From DATDSR01 sp036517855 (lineage in GTDB: Bacteria; Patescibacteriota; Minisyncoccia; Phycocordibacterales; DATDSR01), in assembly GCA_036517855.1 (NCBI GenBank), contig DATDSR010000058.1:1-8419 (forward strand): a stretch of 8,419 bases of DNA, written 5' to 3'. Shown piece by piece: positions 1 to 5,266 of this stretch. How positions within the stretch are numbered: the first letter of the stretch is position 1; the number at the start of each line of letters is the position of its first letter. The notes beneath the pieces are model-generated. The model saw only the letters and a program-made list of their open reading frames with translations, made no database searches and was not told where the DNA came from. The position numbers and the translations under genes are program-made.

Positions 1-135
1 ATGCTCCACCCCCGGTACTTCACTAGCCTGACTGCGTGCATGCGCACCTTTGGCAGATGCGGATTTGTTGTGTATGACATATGCGAGCCATTTTACGCTC
101 GAAGTGTTGCCAAGGTCCTGAGACTTTACGCGGGG

Positions 136-164
136 TTGACAGAAATAGTGTTGTATGATAGCTT
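136..164 (+). promoter_or_regulatory. Candidate sigma-70 type promoter of the orphan gene at 247
   Basis: A consensus -35 box TTGACA (136-141) is followed after 17 bp by TAGCTT (159-164), which matches the -10 consensus at positions 1, 2 and 6. A better-looking TATGAT at 154-159 is only 12 bp from the -35 and so does not fit as its partner. Transcription would begin near 171, giving a leader of about 75 nt. The rest of 1-246 shows no convincing gene: it is open in the frame of the downstream gene, but the translation is low-complexity and has no Shine-Dalgarno site. Confidence 0.35.
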
Positions 165-246
165 AGCCATAGACAACGGTCGACCGGAACGGACTGGCCT
201 AGTCAAGCCTACCGCACTCCCGGCGATACGGAAAAGGAGAAGATCC

Positions 247-972
247 ATGTCATTACGAGTATTCCTAAACAACAGTTTCGCAATGAACGGGTTACCCACC
301 GGGTGGGTTGTCGGCCGAGAACAAGCTCGCAATTTCGTCACCCTTGATGAAAATGACGTCACCATGCCGTCAGATCTGAAGGGTATGGTCGAGATGGTAT
401 CGTGGTGGGAAGTCGTACGAGACGAGCCCCACAGGGAATTCGGGGAGTACCCCGACGAGGGCGCCCAAGCCGTCGTTGACCACTACGACTACGACAGTAA
501 CGGACGGCGAGTCTTGATCAAGATCCACGGGGTAAAACTCGAGGATGTGCGCAGGCTCTACAGCGAGATCCGCGGGGGCAAAGTTCGCCCGACTTTGAGT
601 TACGAAGCTCCGCAGGGTGGGATGTCGCACCAGGAACTCGTGGTGGCAAAAGGTCTACTGGAGCGCAACAACACCGCTCTCAACGCCGACCTCAACAACT
701 TGCGATCGGAGATCGAGGCTCTGAAAGCCGAGCTCCTAGGGGCTCAGGCTGAAATCGATGAGCTCAGGACTCGACTCGGTGAACCAACCCAGATGGACGC
801 GGCTGTGGACACCGGAGACTTCGCGCCTACGCCGTCCGGGATCATCGACGACGGGCCCGTGGGTGAGGAACCCGTTTACACGGACGAGTTCGTGGAAGAC
901 GACGGAGAATTCTTCGAGGAGCTGAGCCGGTGGAACCGGTTCTGGAACTGGCTCGGGGGCAAACTCGCATAG
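247..972 (+). CDS. Orphan coiled-coil protein with acidic linker and aromatic C-terminal tail, 241 aa
   Basis: Function is unknown and I recognise no family. The ATG at 247 is preferred because AAAGGAGA lies about 7 nt upstream; the frame is open back to the window start but that part has no ribosome site and no protein-like composition. Residues 1-125 look globular, with paired tryptophans (W53, W54) and no signal peptide or membrane segment. Residues about 127-178 have regular leucine spacing typical of a coiled coil (LKAELLGAQAEIDELRTRLG). Residues 184-226 are rich in Asp, Glu and Pro and probably disordered. The last 20 residues (222-241) hold W229, W233 and W235 with Phe and Arg and could form an amphipathic, membrane- or partner-binding helix. 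The gene is GC-rich, has its own promoter and terminator, and converges on rplE. A structural or scaffold role is only a guess. I am confident it is coding because of the ribosome site, length and terminator. Confidence 0.8.
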   Translation: MSLRVFLNNSFAMNGLPTGWVVGREQARNFVTLDENDVTMPSDLKGMVEMVSWWEVVRDEPHREFGEYPDEGAQAVVDHYDYDSNGRRVLIKIHGVKLEDVRRLYSEIRGGKVRPTLSYEAPQGGMSHQELVVAKGLLERNNTALNADLNNLRSEIEALKAELLGAQAEIDELRTRLGEPTQMDAAVDTGDFAPTPSGIIDDGPVGEEPVYTDEFVEDDGEFFEELSRWNRFWNWLGGKLA

Positions 973-986
973 ACAAGACAACAACG

Positions 987-1023
987 GGGGGAGTGGGCGC
1001 ACGGTTGTGCCCGCTCCCCCTTT
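987..1023 (+). terminator. Strong Rho-independent terminator of the orphan gene
   Basis: A 15-bp GC-rich stem (987-1001 with 1006-1020, two G-U pairs) closes a CGGT tetraloop and is followed by TTT. It starts 15 nt after the TAG stop of the 247-972 gene. On the opposite strand the same hairpin is followed by a T-rich stretch (GTTGTTGTCTTGTC), so it may also stop read-through from the ribosomal operon. Confidence 0.85.
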
Positions 1024-1043
1024 CGAATTTTAATACGGGGGCA

Positions 1044-1076
1044 GAGGTCGGACCGCTCACGAAGCGGACCGACCTC
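1044..1076 (-). terminator. Hairpin just after rplE, probable 3' end of the ribosomal transcript
   Basis: The arms GAGGTCGG and CCGCT (1044-1051, 1053-1057) pair with AGCGG and CCGACCTC (1063-1067, 1069-1076), with one mismatch and a 5-nt loop. It lies 9 nt beyond the rplE stop codon. No U-tract follows it on the minus strand, so it may work together with the neighbouring 987-1023 hairpin, or protect the mRNA 3' end, rather than act as a classical terminator. Confidence 0.5.
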
Positions 1077-1085
1077 GGGGAAAAA

Positions 1086-1619
1086 TTACTTTTTGAAGGG
1101 GATGCCCAATACGTTGAAGAGGGCGAGGGCTGCCTTCTTGCTGTGCGCAGTAGTGACGAGGGTTACGCCGAAGGGGAAGACGTCTTTGATATCTTCGTCA
1201 GATGTCTCGGGGAAGATGGTGTGCTCTTTGAAACCAATTGAGAGGTTACCCATCTCGTCTACACTTGTAGCTCGCAAACCGCGGAAGTCGCGCTCGCGGG
1301 GGATAGCCACGTGGATGAGCTTATCGAGGAAGTCGTACATTCTCGCTCCGCGCAAGGTCACCATCGCACCCGATACGTCGCCTTGGCGGAGTTTAAATGT
1401 GGCAATGGATTGCTTGGCCGCGGTTTGTTTAGGCTTTTGGCCAGTAATCTTAGTGAGGCGATCGATGATAGTGGCAAACTTCTTCTTATCTTTAAGCGAG
1501 CCAGTGCCTACCGAGATAATGACCTTCTCCAAGCGAGGCACAGCCATTTTATTGCCGAGCTTCAACTCTTTCATTAGGCTTGGTAGGGCCTCCTCGTATT
1601 TTTGTTTTAAGCGGGTCAT
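1086..1619 (-). CDS. rplE: 50S ribosomal protein L5
   Basis: L5 binds 5S rRNA and helps form the central protuberance of the large subunit, contacting the P-site tRNA region. The 177-residue product has the usual length. Typical L5 stretches are visible: the N-terminal NKMAVPRLEKVIISVGTG, the middle ITGQKPKQTAAKQSIATFKLRQGDVSG region and the C-terminal RDFRGL followed by GNLSIGFKEHTIFPE. The ATG at 1619 lies 3 nt after the rplX stop, so translation is probably coupled; an AAGGGAA inside the rplX end is the only ribosome-site candidate. It is the last gene of the ribosomal block here: rpsN or rpsH, which normally follow, are replaced by a hairpin and a convergent orphan gene. Confidence 0.98.
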   Translation of the reverse strand: MTRLKQKYEEALPSLMKELKLGNKMAVPRLEKVIISVGTGSLKDKKKFATIIDRLTKITGQKPKQTAAKQSIATFKLRQGDVSGAMVTLRGARMYDFLDKLIHVAIPRERDFRGLRATSVDEMGNLSIGFKEHTIFPETSDEDIKDVFPFGVTLVTTAHSKKAALALFNVLGIPFKK

Positions 1620-1622
1620 GTT

Positions 1623-1928
1623 TTATATAGTTCCCTTACATTTAACGCACACGCGCACCTTCTTATCGCCTTCCATCTTCGAACCTACTCTGCGGCCTTT
1701 GCCACAAGAGTTACACCAAAGAGCTACGTTTGAACCATCAACTGGCATAGCGATTTGAACAGTCTGACCCTTTTCGTTCGACTTCTTAGGCTTGCGGCGC
1801 TTGCCGACCATATTCACTCCTTCCACATGCACACGGCCTGTGGCCTTCGAAATATTCAAGACCTTGGCCTTTTTGCCTTTGTCTTTGCCTGCTAGCATCA
1901 CTACTGTATCGCCTTTTTTGATATTCAT
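1623..1928 (-). CDS. rplX: 50S ribosomal protein L24 with two CxxC zinc-ribbon pairs
   Basis: L24 is an assembly initiator that binds the 5' region of 23S rRNA. The 101-residue product starts with the KOW-type segment MNIKKGDTVVMLAGKDKGKKAKVL and the VEGVNMVGKRRKP loop typical of the family. The C-terminal part carries CNSC (from residue 72) and CVKC (from residue 94), a potential zinc ribbon kept in only some bacterial L24 proteins. It lies 5 nt after the rplN stop and 3 nt before rplE. GGAGG overlaps the rplN end but stands 13 nt from the ATG, further than ideal. Confidence 0.98.
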   Translation of the reverse strand: MNIKKGDTVVMLAGKDKGKKAKVLNISKATGRVHVEGVNMVGKRRKPKKSNEKGQTVQIAMPVDGSNVALWCNSCGKGRRVGSKMEGDKKVRVCVKCKGTI

Positions 1929-1933
1929 AGATT

Positions 1934-2302
1934 TTATAGTACCTCCGGAGCGAGCGACGCAATCTTTGTAAAACCTTTGAGGGCTATCTCGCGTGGGATA
2001 GGGCCGAACACGCGACCGCCTTTGGGCTCGTTCTTCGCGTCGATGAGCACAACGGCGTTCTCGTCAAAGCGGATGTAACTGCCATCTGTGCGACGATAGG
2101 CCTGCTTTTGGCGCACCACTACGGCACGGCTGACCTCCTTCTTCTTCACCGCCTTGCGAGGTTCGGCCGTCTGCACCGAGAGCACCACAATGTCGCCGAT
2201 GCAAGCGTAGCGGCGCTTGCTACCACCAAGCACTTTGAAGATGCGGCCGATTTTGGCCCCAGTGTTATCAGCAATCTTAACTATAGCGCGTGGTTGGATC
2301 AT
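1934..2302 (-). CDS. rplN: 50S ribosomal protein L14
   Basis: L14 lies at the subunit interface of the large subunit, where it contacts L19 and 16S rRNA and is the docking site of the silencing factor RsfS. The 122 residues match the conserved bacterial length. Family hallmarks are the start MIQPRAIVKIADNTGAK, the CIGDIVVLSVQ strand, GSYIRFDENAVVLID, and the GGRVFGPIPREI segment near the C terminus. The start ATG directly follows a series of CTAANNN heptamers that fill the gap after rpsQ. No Shine-Dalgarno is visible there. Confidence 0.98.
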   Translation of the reverse strand: MIQPRAIVKIADNTGAKIGRIFKVLGGSKRRYACIGDIVVLSVQTAEPRKAVKKKEVSRAVVVRQKQAYRRTDGSYIRFDENAVVLIDAKNEPKGGRVFGPIPREIALKGFTKIASLAPEVL

Positions 2303-2303
2303 T

Positions 2304-2338
2304 TTATTAGTATTTAGAACTTAGGACTTAGAAATTAG
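2304..2338 (-). repeat. Five tandem CTAANNN heptamers at the rpsQ-rplN junction
   Basis: Read on the coding strand, five consecutive 7-bp units begin with CTAA: CTAATTT, CTAAGTC, CTAAGTT, CTAAATA, CTAATAA. They encode the last residues of S17, supply its TAA stop and fill the whole spacer to the rplN ATG. Because 7 is not a multiple of 3, the TAA triplets move through all three frames. Confidence 0.75.
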
Positions 2339-2578
2339 GAAGTGCTTATCTCGTGAAATGGGACGACATTCAATAATAGTGACAGTGTCTCCAGTGTGCG
2401 TGGCGTTAGCTTCATCGTGGGCCTTAAACTTCTTACTCGTCTTTAGGAACTTGCCATACTTTGGGTGCTTGGCGAAGCTATCCACCTTAACCACGCGTGT
2501 TTTGTTCATCTTGTCGGATACGACAACGCCGGTGAAAGTGCGACCACCTGTCTTTTTTGTATCTGTTTTGTTAGGCAT
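2321..2578 (-). CDS. rpsQ: 30S ribosomal protein S17
   Basis: S17 is a primary 16S rRNA-binding protein with an OB-fold that stabilises the 5' domain of the small subunit. The core RTFTGVVVSDKMNKTRVVKVD, the KHPKYGKFLKTSKKFKAHDE segment and GDTVTIIECRPISRDKHF are diagnostic. I chose the ATG at 2578, giving 85 residues and an 8-nt overlap with rpmC (ATGCCTAA); a GTG at 2587 adds three residues and cannot be excluded. The C-terminal LISKS and the stop codon are encoded by 7-bp repeat units, so the end of the protein has been remodelled by the junction repeat. Confidence 0.97.
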   Translation of the reverse strand: MPNKTDTKKTGGRTFTGVVVSDKMNKTRVVKVDSFAKHPKYGKFLKTSKKFKAHDEANATHTGDTVTIIECRPISRDKHFLISKS

Positions 2579-2774
2579 GTTTTTCACTTACTTTTTCTTG
2601 GAGTAACGTATGTATGCGGGCAACATTGCGCCTGAGGTTCCTCCCCTCTCGAACATTTTTTGTCTTACTACCGGCAATGGCGAAGCGGAAGTTCTTGTGA
2701 GCCACTATAGCTGCCGCGCGAGCAGTTTCGAGTTCTCCGGCTGATTTAGTTTTTAAATCCTTGATAGCTTTCAT
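2571..2774 (-). CDS. rpmC: 50S ribosomal protein L29
   Basis: L29 is a small two-helix protein near the exit tunnel of the large subunit, next to L23 and close to the docking site of trigger factor and SRP. The 67 residues have the expected length. KAIKDLKTKSAGELETARAAA corresponds to the first helix, and NLRRNVARIHTLLQEK is the typical second-helix signature (R-x-x-IARI-x-T-x-L). It starts 4 nt after the rplP stop and overlaps the rpsQ start by 8 nt, so the three genes are probably translationally coupled. Confidence 0.96.
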   Translation of the reverse strand: MKAIKDLKTKSAGELETARAAAIVAHKNFRFAIAGSKTKNVREGRNLRRNVARIHTLLQEKVSEKHA

Positions 2775-2778
2775 GGTT

Positions 2779-3204
2779 TTATGCGCGTTCCACTATGCGT
2801 GACTTAATGGGTAACTTGGAGCCAGCCTCTTTCAAAACTGCTCGCGATTCGGCCTTGGTGAGACCGTCTACCTCAAAGAGTATGCGCCCGGCAAGCACAG
2901 GCACTACATAGCCTTGCACATCGCCCTTGCCCTTACCCATTTTCACTTCGGCAGGCTTTTGAGTATACGGCATATCGGGGAAAACGCGAATCCAAACTTT
3001 GCCCGTCTTTTTAATGGCGCGCGACATCGTTTTGCGAGCAGCCTCTAGTTGATTGGACTTGAGTCGTCCCGGGGTCTCGGCCTTAAGGCCAAAGTTACCG
3101 AAGGCAAGCGTTGAGCCACGAGTAGTGAGGCCCACGCGCTTAGGATTGCGACGCATTGTGTGCCACTTGCGGAACTTAACCTTTTTCGGTACGAGCATTC
3201 CCAT
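2779..3204 (-). CDS. rplP: 50S ribosomal protein L16
   Basis: L16 contacts the A-site tRNA elbow and completes the peptidyl transferase centre of the large subunit. The 141-residue product shows the family start MLVPKKVKFRKWH, then GLTTRGSTLAFGNFGLKA, IKKTGKVWIRVFPD, the MGKGKGDVQGYVVPV glycine-rich segment and GRILFEV. Two ATG codons two residues apart compete as start (3204 and 3198); the second gives the more usual MLVPKK start. No ribosome site is visible, and the upstream spacer consists of AT-rich 7-bp repeats. Confidence 0.98.
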   Translation of the reverse strand: MGMLVPKKVKFRKWHTMRRNPKRVGLTTRGSTLAFGNFGLKAETPGRLKSNQLEAARKTMSRAIKKTGKVWIRVFPDMPYTQKPAEVKMGKGKGDVQGYVVPVLAGRILFEVDGLTKAESRAVLKEAGSKLPIKSRIVERA

Positions 3205-3206
3205 TT

Positions 3207-3284
3207 TTATATGTTAAATTTTAAATGGCAAATCTTAAATGTTTTCATACATTTACCATTTACCTTTTACCATTTACCTTTTTC
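3207..3284 (-). repeat. Facing arrays of 7-bp repeats between rpsC and rplP
   Basis: On the plus strand, five heptamers lie at 3207-3241 (TTATATG, TTAAATT, TTAAATG, GCAAATC, TTAAATG). After an 8-nt gap, four more lie at 3250-3277 (CATTTAC, CATTTAC, CTTTTAC, CATTTAC), trailing into CTTTTTC. The two sets are near reverse complements and can fold into an imperfect hairpin around the gap. The array carries the last codons and the TAA of rpsC and ends 2 nt before the rplP ATG. Confidence 0.75.
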
Positions 3285-3949
3285 GCGTCAGCGAAAATTT
3301 CACCGCGATAAATCCAAACTTTAATGCCAATGTCGCCATATGGCATACTGGCCCGACCCTTGGCGAAATCAACATCGGCCCGCAAAGTCTGCAGAGGCAA
3401 ACGGCCCTTCATAATGCTCTCAACTCGGCCCATCTCGGCTCCGTCAAGCCGTCCGCTAAGAGTGACCTTCATACCCTTTACATCCTTATTGGCCATCACC
3501 TTCTCCGCAGTTTGTTTGAGCACTCTGCGGAAGGTGGTGCGCTTCTCAATCAACTCCTCAATCATATGAGCCACAATACCAGCGTGACTCTCGGGGCTAC
3601 GGACCTCTTCAATTATCAAACGCATATCGCGAGGCACACTCACCTTCTGCTTGCGCAAAACTTTAAGCAAATCCTCTTTGAGCTTGGCAGTGCCCTCCCC
3701 CGAGCGGCCAATGATCATACCCGGGCGAGCAGTCTTGATGAACACGTGCATCGAGTTCTCCCCCCTCTCAATCTCTATGTCGTCCACCAAGAAAGTTCTA
3801 AGTGCTTTTTCTAAGAATTGGCGGGTTAGCACATCGCCCTTGAGCAAGTCGCGATAGACCAAGCTCTTGCCACGGCCAGTGAACCAGCGGCTTCGCCAGT
3901 CGCGCAGTATGCCTAGTCGGTGCGAATATGGATGGACTGTGTGAGACAT
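3260..3949 (-). CDS. rpsC: 30S ribosomal protein S3
   Basis: S3 lies at the mRNA entry channel of the small subunit and has mRNA-unwinding activity together with S4 and S5. The 229-residue product has an N-terminal KH type II domain (about residues 45-105) with the GxxG loop as G81-R-S-G84 in GMIIGRSGEGT. The C-terminal domain carries GMKVTLSGRLDGAEMGR, the KGRLPLQTLRADVD signature and YGDIGIKVWIYRGE. The last residues VNGKR and the TAA stop are encoded within a GTAAATG repeat array. The 29-nt spacer before its ATG is two exact copies of a 14-bp unit plus one base, with no Shine-Dalgarno site. Confidence 0.98.
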   Translation of the reverse strand: MSHTVHPYSHRLGILRDWRSRWFTGRGKSLVYRDLLKGDVLTRQFLEKALRTFLVDDIEIERGENSMHVFIKTARPGMIIGRSGEGTAKLKEDLLKVLRKQKVSVPRDMRLIIEEVRSPESHAGIVAHMIEELIEKRTTFRRVLKQTAEKVMANKDVKGMKVTLSGRLDGAEMGRVESIMKGRLPLQTLRADVDFAKGRASMPYGDIGIKVWIYRGEIFADAKKVNGKR

Positions 3950-3950
3950 A

Positions 3951-3978
3951 TTAAATCGTAAATGTTAAATCGTAAATG
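3951..3978 (-). repeat. Two exact 14-bp tandem repeats forming the rplV-rpsC spacer
   Basis: TTAAATCGTAAATG occurs twice in a row (3951-3964 and 3965-3978, plus strand). Each copy is itself two heptamers (CATTTAC and GATTTAA on the coding strand). With one extra base they make up the entire gap between the rplV stop and the rpsC start. Confidence 0.85.
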
Positions 3979-4347
3979 TTATTCATGGCCTTTCTTTACA
4001 TTTGCCATTTTAGATTTGCCATTTACCATATCGCCTCGAACCCCAAGTTCGAGCGCGATGTGGCTTGTGTGCTTGTGTATGGGAAAGGCTCTTCCATGAG
4101 CCCGGGGCATGCTGCGTTTTATAATTGTGCCTTGATCAACTGTAATATTCTTCACAAACAAATCTTCCGACTTACCTCCGGCATTGGCGAGAGCCGAGGT
4201 AAGCAACTTGGCTATGGGCCCGGCCGCACGTTTAGGCAAATGGGCGAGTTCAACCATTGCGGCATCAACACTCTTACCCTTTATCAAATCAGTCACCAAT
4301 CTGACTTTCCTTGGTGCCTGCCTGTAATTGTTGAGCTTGGCTTTCAT
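3979..4347 (-). CDS. rplV: 50S ribosomal protein L22
   Basis: L22 lines the polypeptide exit tunnel with an extended beta-hairpin. The product has 122 residues. The start MKAKLNNYRQAPRKVRLVTDLIKGKSV and the sequence ALANAGGKSEDLFVKNITVDQG are family features; PRAHGRAFPIHKHTSHIAL corresponds to the hairpin tip and return strand. The C-terminal tail after about residue 105 (containing MVNGKSKMANV) is not typical and is encoded by four 7-bp repeat units at 3999-4026, in which T-to-C changes have removed some of the stop codons that such repeats usually carry. It follows rpsS after a 42-nt gap. Confidence 0.97.
   Translation of the reverse strand: MKAKLNNYRQAPRKVRLVTDLIKGKSVDAAMVELAHLPKRAAGPIAKLLTSALANAGGKSEDLFVKNITVDQGTIIKRSMPRAHGRAFPIHKHTSHIALELGVRGDMVNGKSKMANVKKGHE
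3999..4026 (-). repeat. Four 7-bp repeats inside the 3' end of rplV
   Basis: The plus strand reads CATTTGC, CATTTTA, GATTTGC, CATTTAC in consecutive 7-bp steps. These units are translated as part of the L22 tail and face the 14-bp repeats at 3951-3978 in opposite orientation, so the transcript could pair across the rplV stop codon. Confidence 0.7.
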
Positions 4348-4389
4348 ATATTTGTTGCTTCGTTTCGCTACGAGTTTTTTATTTAATAC

Positions 4390-4734
4390 TTATGCTTTCT
4401 TCTCTGCCACAACTTCCTTAGCCACTTTGGCTTGAGCGATCTCGGCTTCTTTAGCCTTAGCTTCCTGTTCCTTTTGCATCTTGCCTCCGTGACGGATGAA
4501 CTTGCGCGTCTGTGAGAATTCGCCCAATCGGTGACCCACCATCTCTTCTGAAATGCGCACCTCGATAAAATCCTTGCCATTGTGTACACCGAAGGCAAAA
4601 CCAACCATATCTGGGTGCACCACACAGGCTCGTGACCACGTCTTAATAACCCCCATTGTCTGTGGGTTTTTACCTTCGATCTTCTTCATCACTCGAGGAT
4701 CGACGTAAGGACCTTTTTTGAGCGATCGTGCCAT
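4390..4734 (-). CDS. rpsS: 30S ribosomal protein S19 with Lys/Ala/Glu-rich C-terminal extension
   Basis: S19 lies in the head of the small subunit, binds 16S rRNA with S13 and contacts the A-site region. The start MARSLKKGPYVDPRVMKKIE and the segments KTWSRACVVHPDMVGFAFGVHNGK, ISEEMVGHRLGEFSQTRKF and HGG define the family. The canonical protein ends near residue 90; here a charged tail of about 25 residues (EAKAKEAEIAQAKVAKEVVAEKKA) follows, probably helical or disordered. I chose the ATG at 4734 because upstream in-frame codons run through a repeat hairpin. No Shine-Dalgarno is present. It is the first gene of the block in this window, whereas rplB normally precedes it. The 42-nt gap to rplV contains no heptamer array. 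Confidence 0.97.
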   Translation of the reverse strand: MARSLKKGPYVDPRVMKKIEGKNPQTMGVIKTWSRACVVHPDMVGFAFGVHNGKDFIEVRISEEMVGHRLGEFSQTRKFIRHGGKMQKEQEAKAKEAEIAQAKVAKEVVAEKKA

Positions 4735-4747
4735 ATTAGATAAGAAA

Positions 4748-4773
4748 TCCTGCGTAGCCTTGGCGAAGCAGGA
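4748..4773. repeat. Short palindromic repeat element, copy A
   Basis: TCCTGC (4748-4753) pairs with GCAGGA (4768-4773); inside, GCC and GGC pair across TT after a symmetric GTA/GAA internal loop. The same plan, with GWAGC and GCGAAG in the arms, recurs twice inside pepA (6051-6075 and 6341-6365), which shows a dispersed family. Here it lies 13 nt upstream of the rpsS start, so it is in the rpsS leader if the promoter at 4782-4811 is real. Confidence 0.65.
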
Positions 4774-4781
4774 CGTTCGCA

Positions 4782-4811
4782 ATACTACCACAAGGCCTTG
4801 CCCCAAGGCAA
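4782..4811 (-). promoter_or_regulatory. Candidate promoter of the rpsS-rplE block
   Basis: On the minus strand TTGCCT (4806-4811) is followed after 18 bp by TAGTAT (4782-4787), each matching four of six consensus positions. Because rplB is not upstream and an oppositely oriented gene begins at 4864, the ribosomal block needs a start in this 129-bp gap. A small hairpin (CTTGCC, CCAA, GGCAAG at 4797-4812) overlaps the -35 region. Confidence 0.3.
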
Positions 4812-4826
4812 GTGCCGTGTTAGCTT
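4798..4826 (+). promoter_or_regulatory. Candidate promoter of the membrane-protein gene at 4864
   Basis: TTGCCC (4798-4803) and TAGCTT (4821-4826) are 17 bp apart. The same -10 hexamer and spacing are found upstream of the other plus-strand orphan gene (136-164). The site overlaps the proposed divergent rpsS promoter, so the two could compete. Confidence 0.3.
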
Positions 4827-4836
4827 GAGGGCAGGG

Positions 4837-4859
4837 AGGGCGCTTGCGCCCTAAGGAGG
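4837..4859 (+). promoter_or_regulatory. Hairpin abutting a perfect Shine-Dalgarno site
   Basis: AGGGCGC (4837-4843) and GCGCCCT (4846-4852) form a 7-bp stem on a TT loop. Immediately after it AAGGAGG (4853-4859) stands 4 nt before the ATG at 4864, fixing that start. The stem ends exactly where the ribosome site begins, so it would keep the site exposed rather than bury it. Confidence 0.6.
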
Positions 4860-4863
4860 CCAC

Positions 4864-5205
4864 ATGAAGGCTAATAGAATAATTCTCGGTCTCGCCGATC
4901 TTTTGATGGAATATCTGATGGGACATCACTGGGGCTTTGTCTGCCTTTTTTCCTTCTCTGCATCAACGATGCTGGGAGGTTTGGGTATCACCGCCTTTCT
5001 GTTCCATAACTGGCATCCGCCACTAATCTGGTTCGTCTCTCTACCATTTTTCCTCTGCGCTGCCTGGGCGATCCTGGTCCAGTCATGTAACCTGGTGGAT
5101 CGGATTACCTACGGCAAGATACCGTGGCTCACGTGGAGGTACCAGATAAGCGCGGTGATTGATGGCCGCGATCCGTGGGACCCACCAGCGCAAGCAAACG
5201 GGTGA
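4864..5205 (+). CDS. Small orphan membrane protein, two predicted helices, 113 aa
   Basis: I recognise no family. A perfect AAGGAGG sits 4 nt before the ATG. Residues 1-22 form a polar, possibly interfacial N-terminal stretch. Two hydrophobic segments follow, about 24-48 (FVCLFSFSASTMLGGLGITAFLF) and 53-76 (PLIWFVSLPFFLCAAWAILVQ), separated by a short HNWHP turn, so a helical hairpin in the cytoplasmic membrane is likely. The polar C-terminal part (79-113) is rich in Trp and Pro and ends in DPWDPPAQANG. The gene lies divergently from rpsS, where rplB would normally be, and convergently to pepA. It has its own terminator and is more GC-rich than the ribosomal genes. A phage-like or accessory origin is possible but not shown. 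Confidence 0.75.
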   Translation: MKANRIILGLADLLMEYLMGHHWGFVCLFSFSASTMLGGLGITAFLFHNWHPPLIWFVSLPFFLCAAWAILVQSCNLVDRITYGKIPWLTWRYQISAVIDGRDPWDPPAQANG

Positions 5206-5212
5206 TAAATCG

Positions 5213-5256
5213 GGCGGGCACAGCGCAACACGCGTCGGAGCCCGCCTCTTCTTTTT
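5213..5256 (+). terminator. Rho-independent terminator of the small membrane-protein gene
   Basis: GGCGGGC (5213-5219) pairs with GCCCGCC (5240-5246). The 20-nt loop has a small inner GCG/CGC stem, and the T-rich tract TCTTCTTTTT (5247-5256) follows. It begins 7 nt after the TGA stop. Confidence 0.85.
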
Positions 5257-5266
5257 AGCACTTAGA

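Noticed and set aside
154..159. TATGAT as the -10 box of the first gene
   Set aside because: It stands only 12 bp from TTGACA, too close for a sigma-70 pair; TAGCTT at 17 bp fits better.
1..246. In-frame upstream extension of the orphan gene to the window start
   Set aside because: It has no ribosome site and an unlikely composition, while a good Shine-Dalgarno marks the ATG at 247 and a promoter lies within the extension.
1093..1758. 221-codon plus-strand frame opposite rplE and rplX
   Set aside because: It is a shadow of two certain ribosomal genes and has no ribosome site or recognisable domains.
2304..4026. CRISPR array
   Set aside because: The repeats are 7 or 14 bp with no unique spacers of CRISPR length and no cas genes nearby.
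4735..4929. Long N-terminal extension of S19
   Set aside because: The extra codons run through a repeat hairpin and antisense to the 4864 gene; S19 proteins start at MARSLKKGPY.
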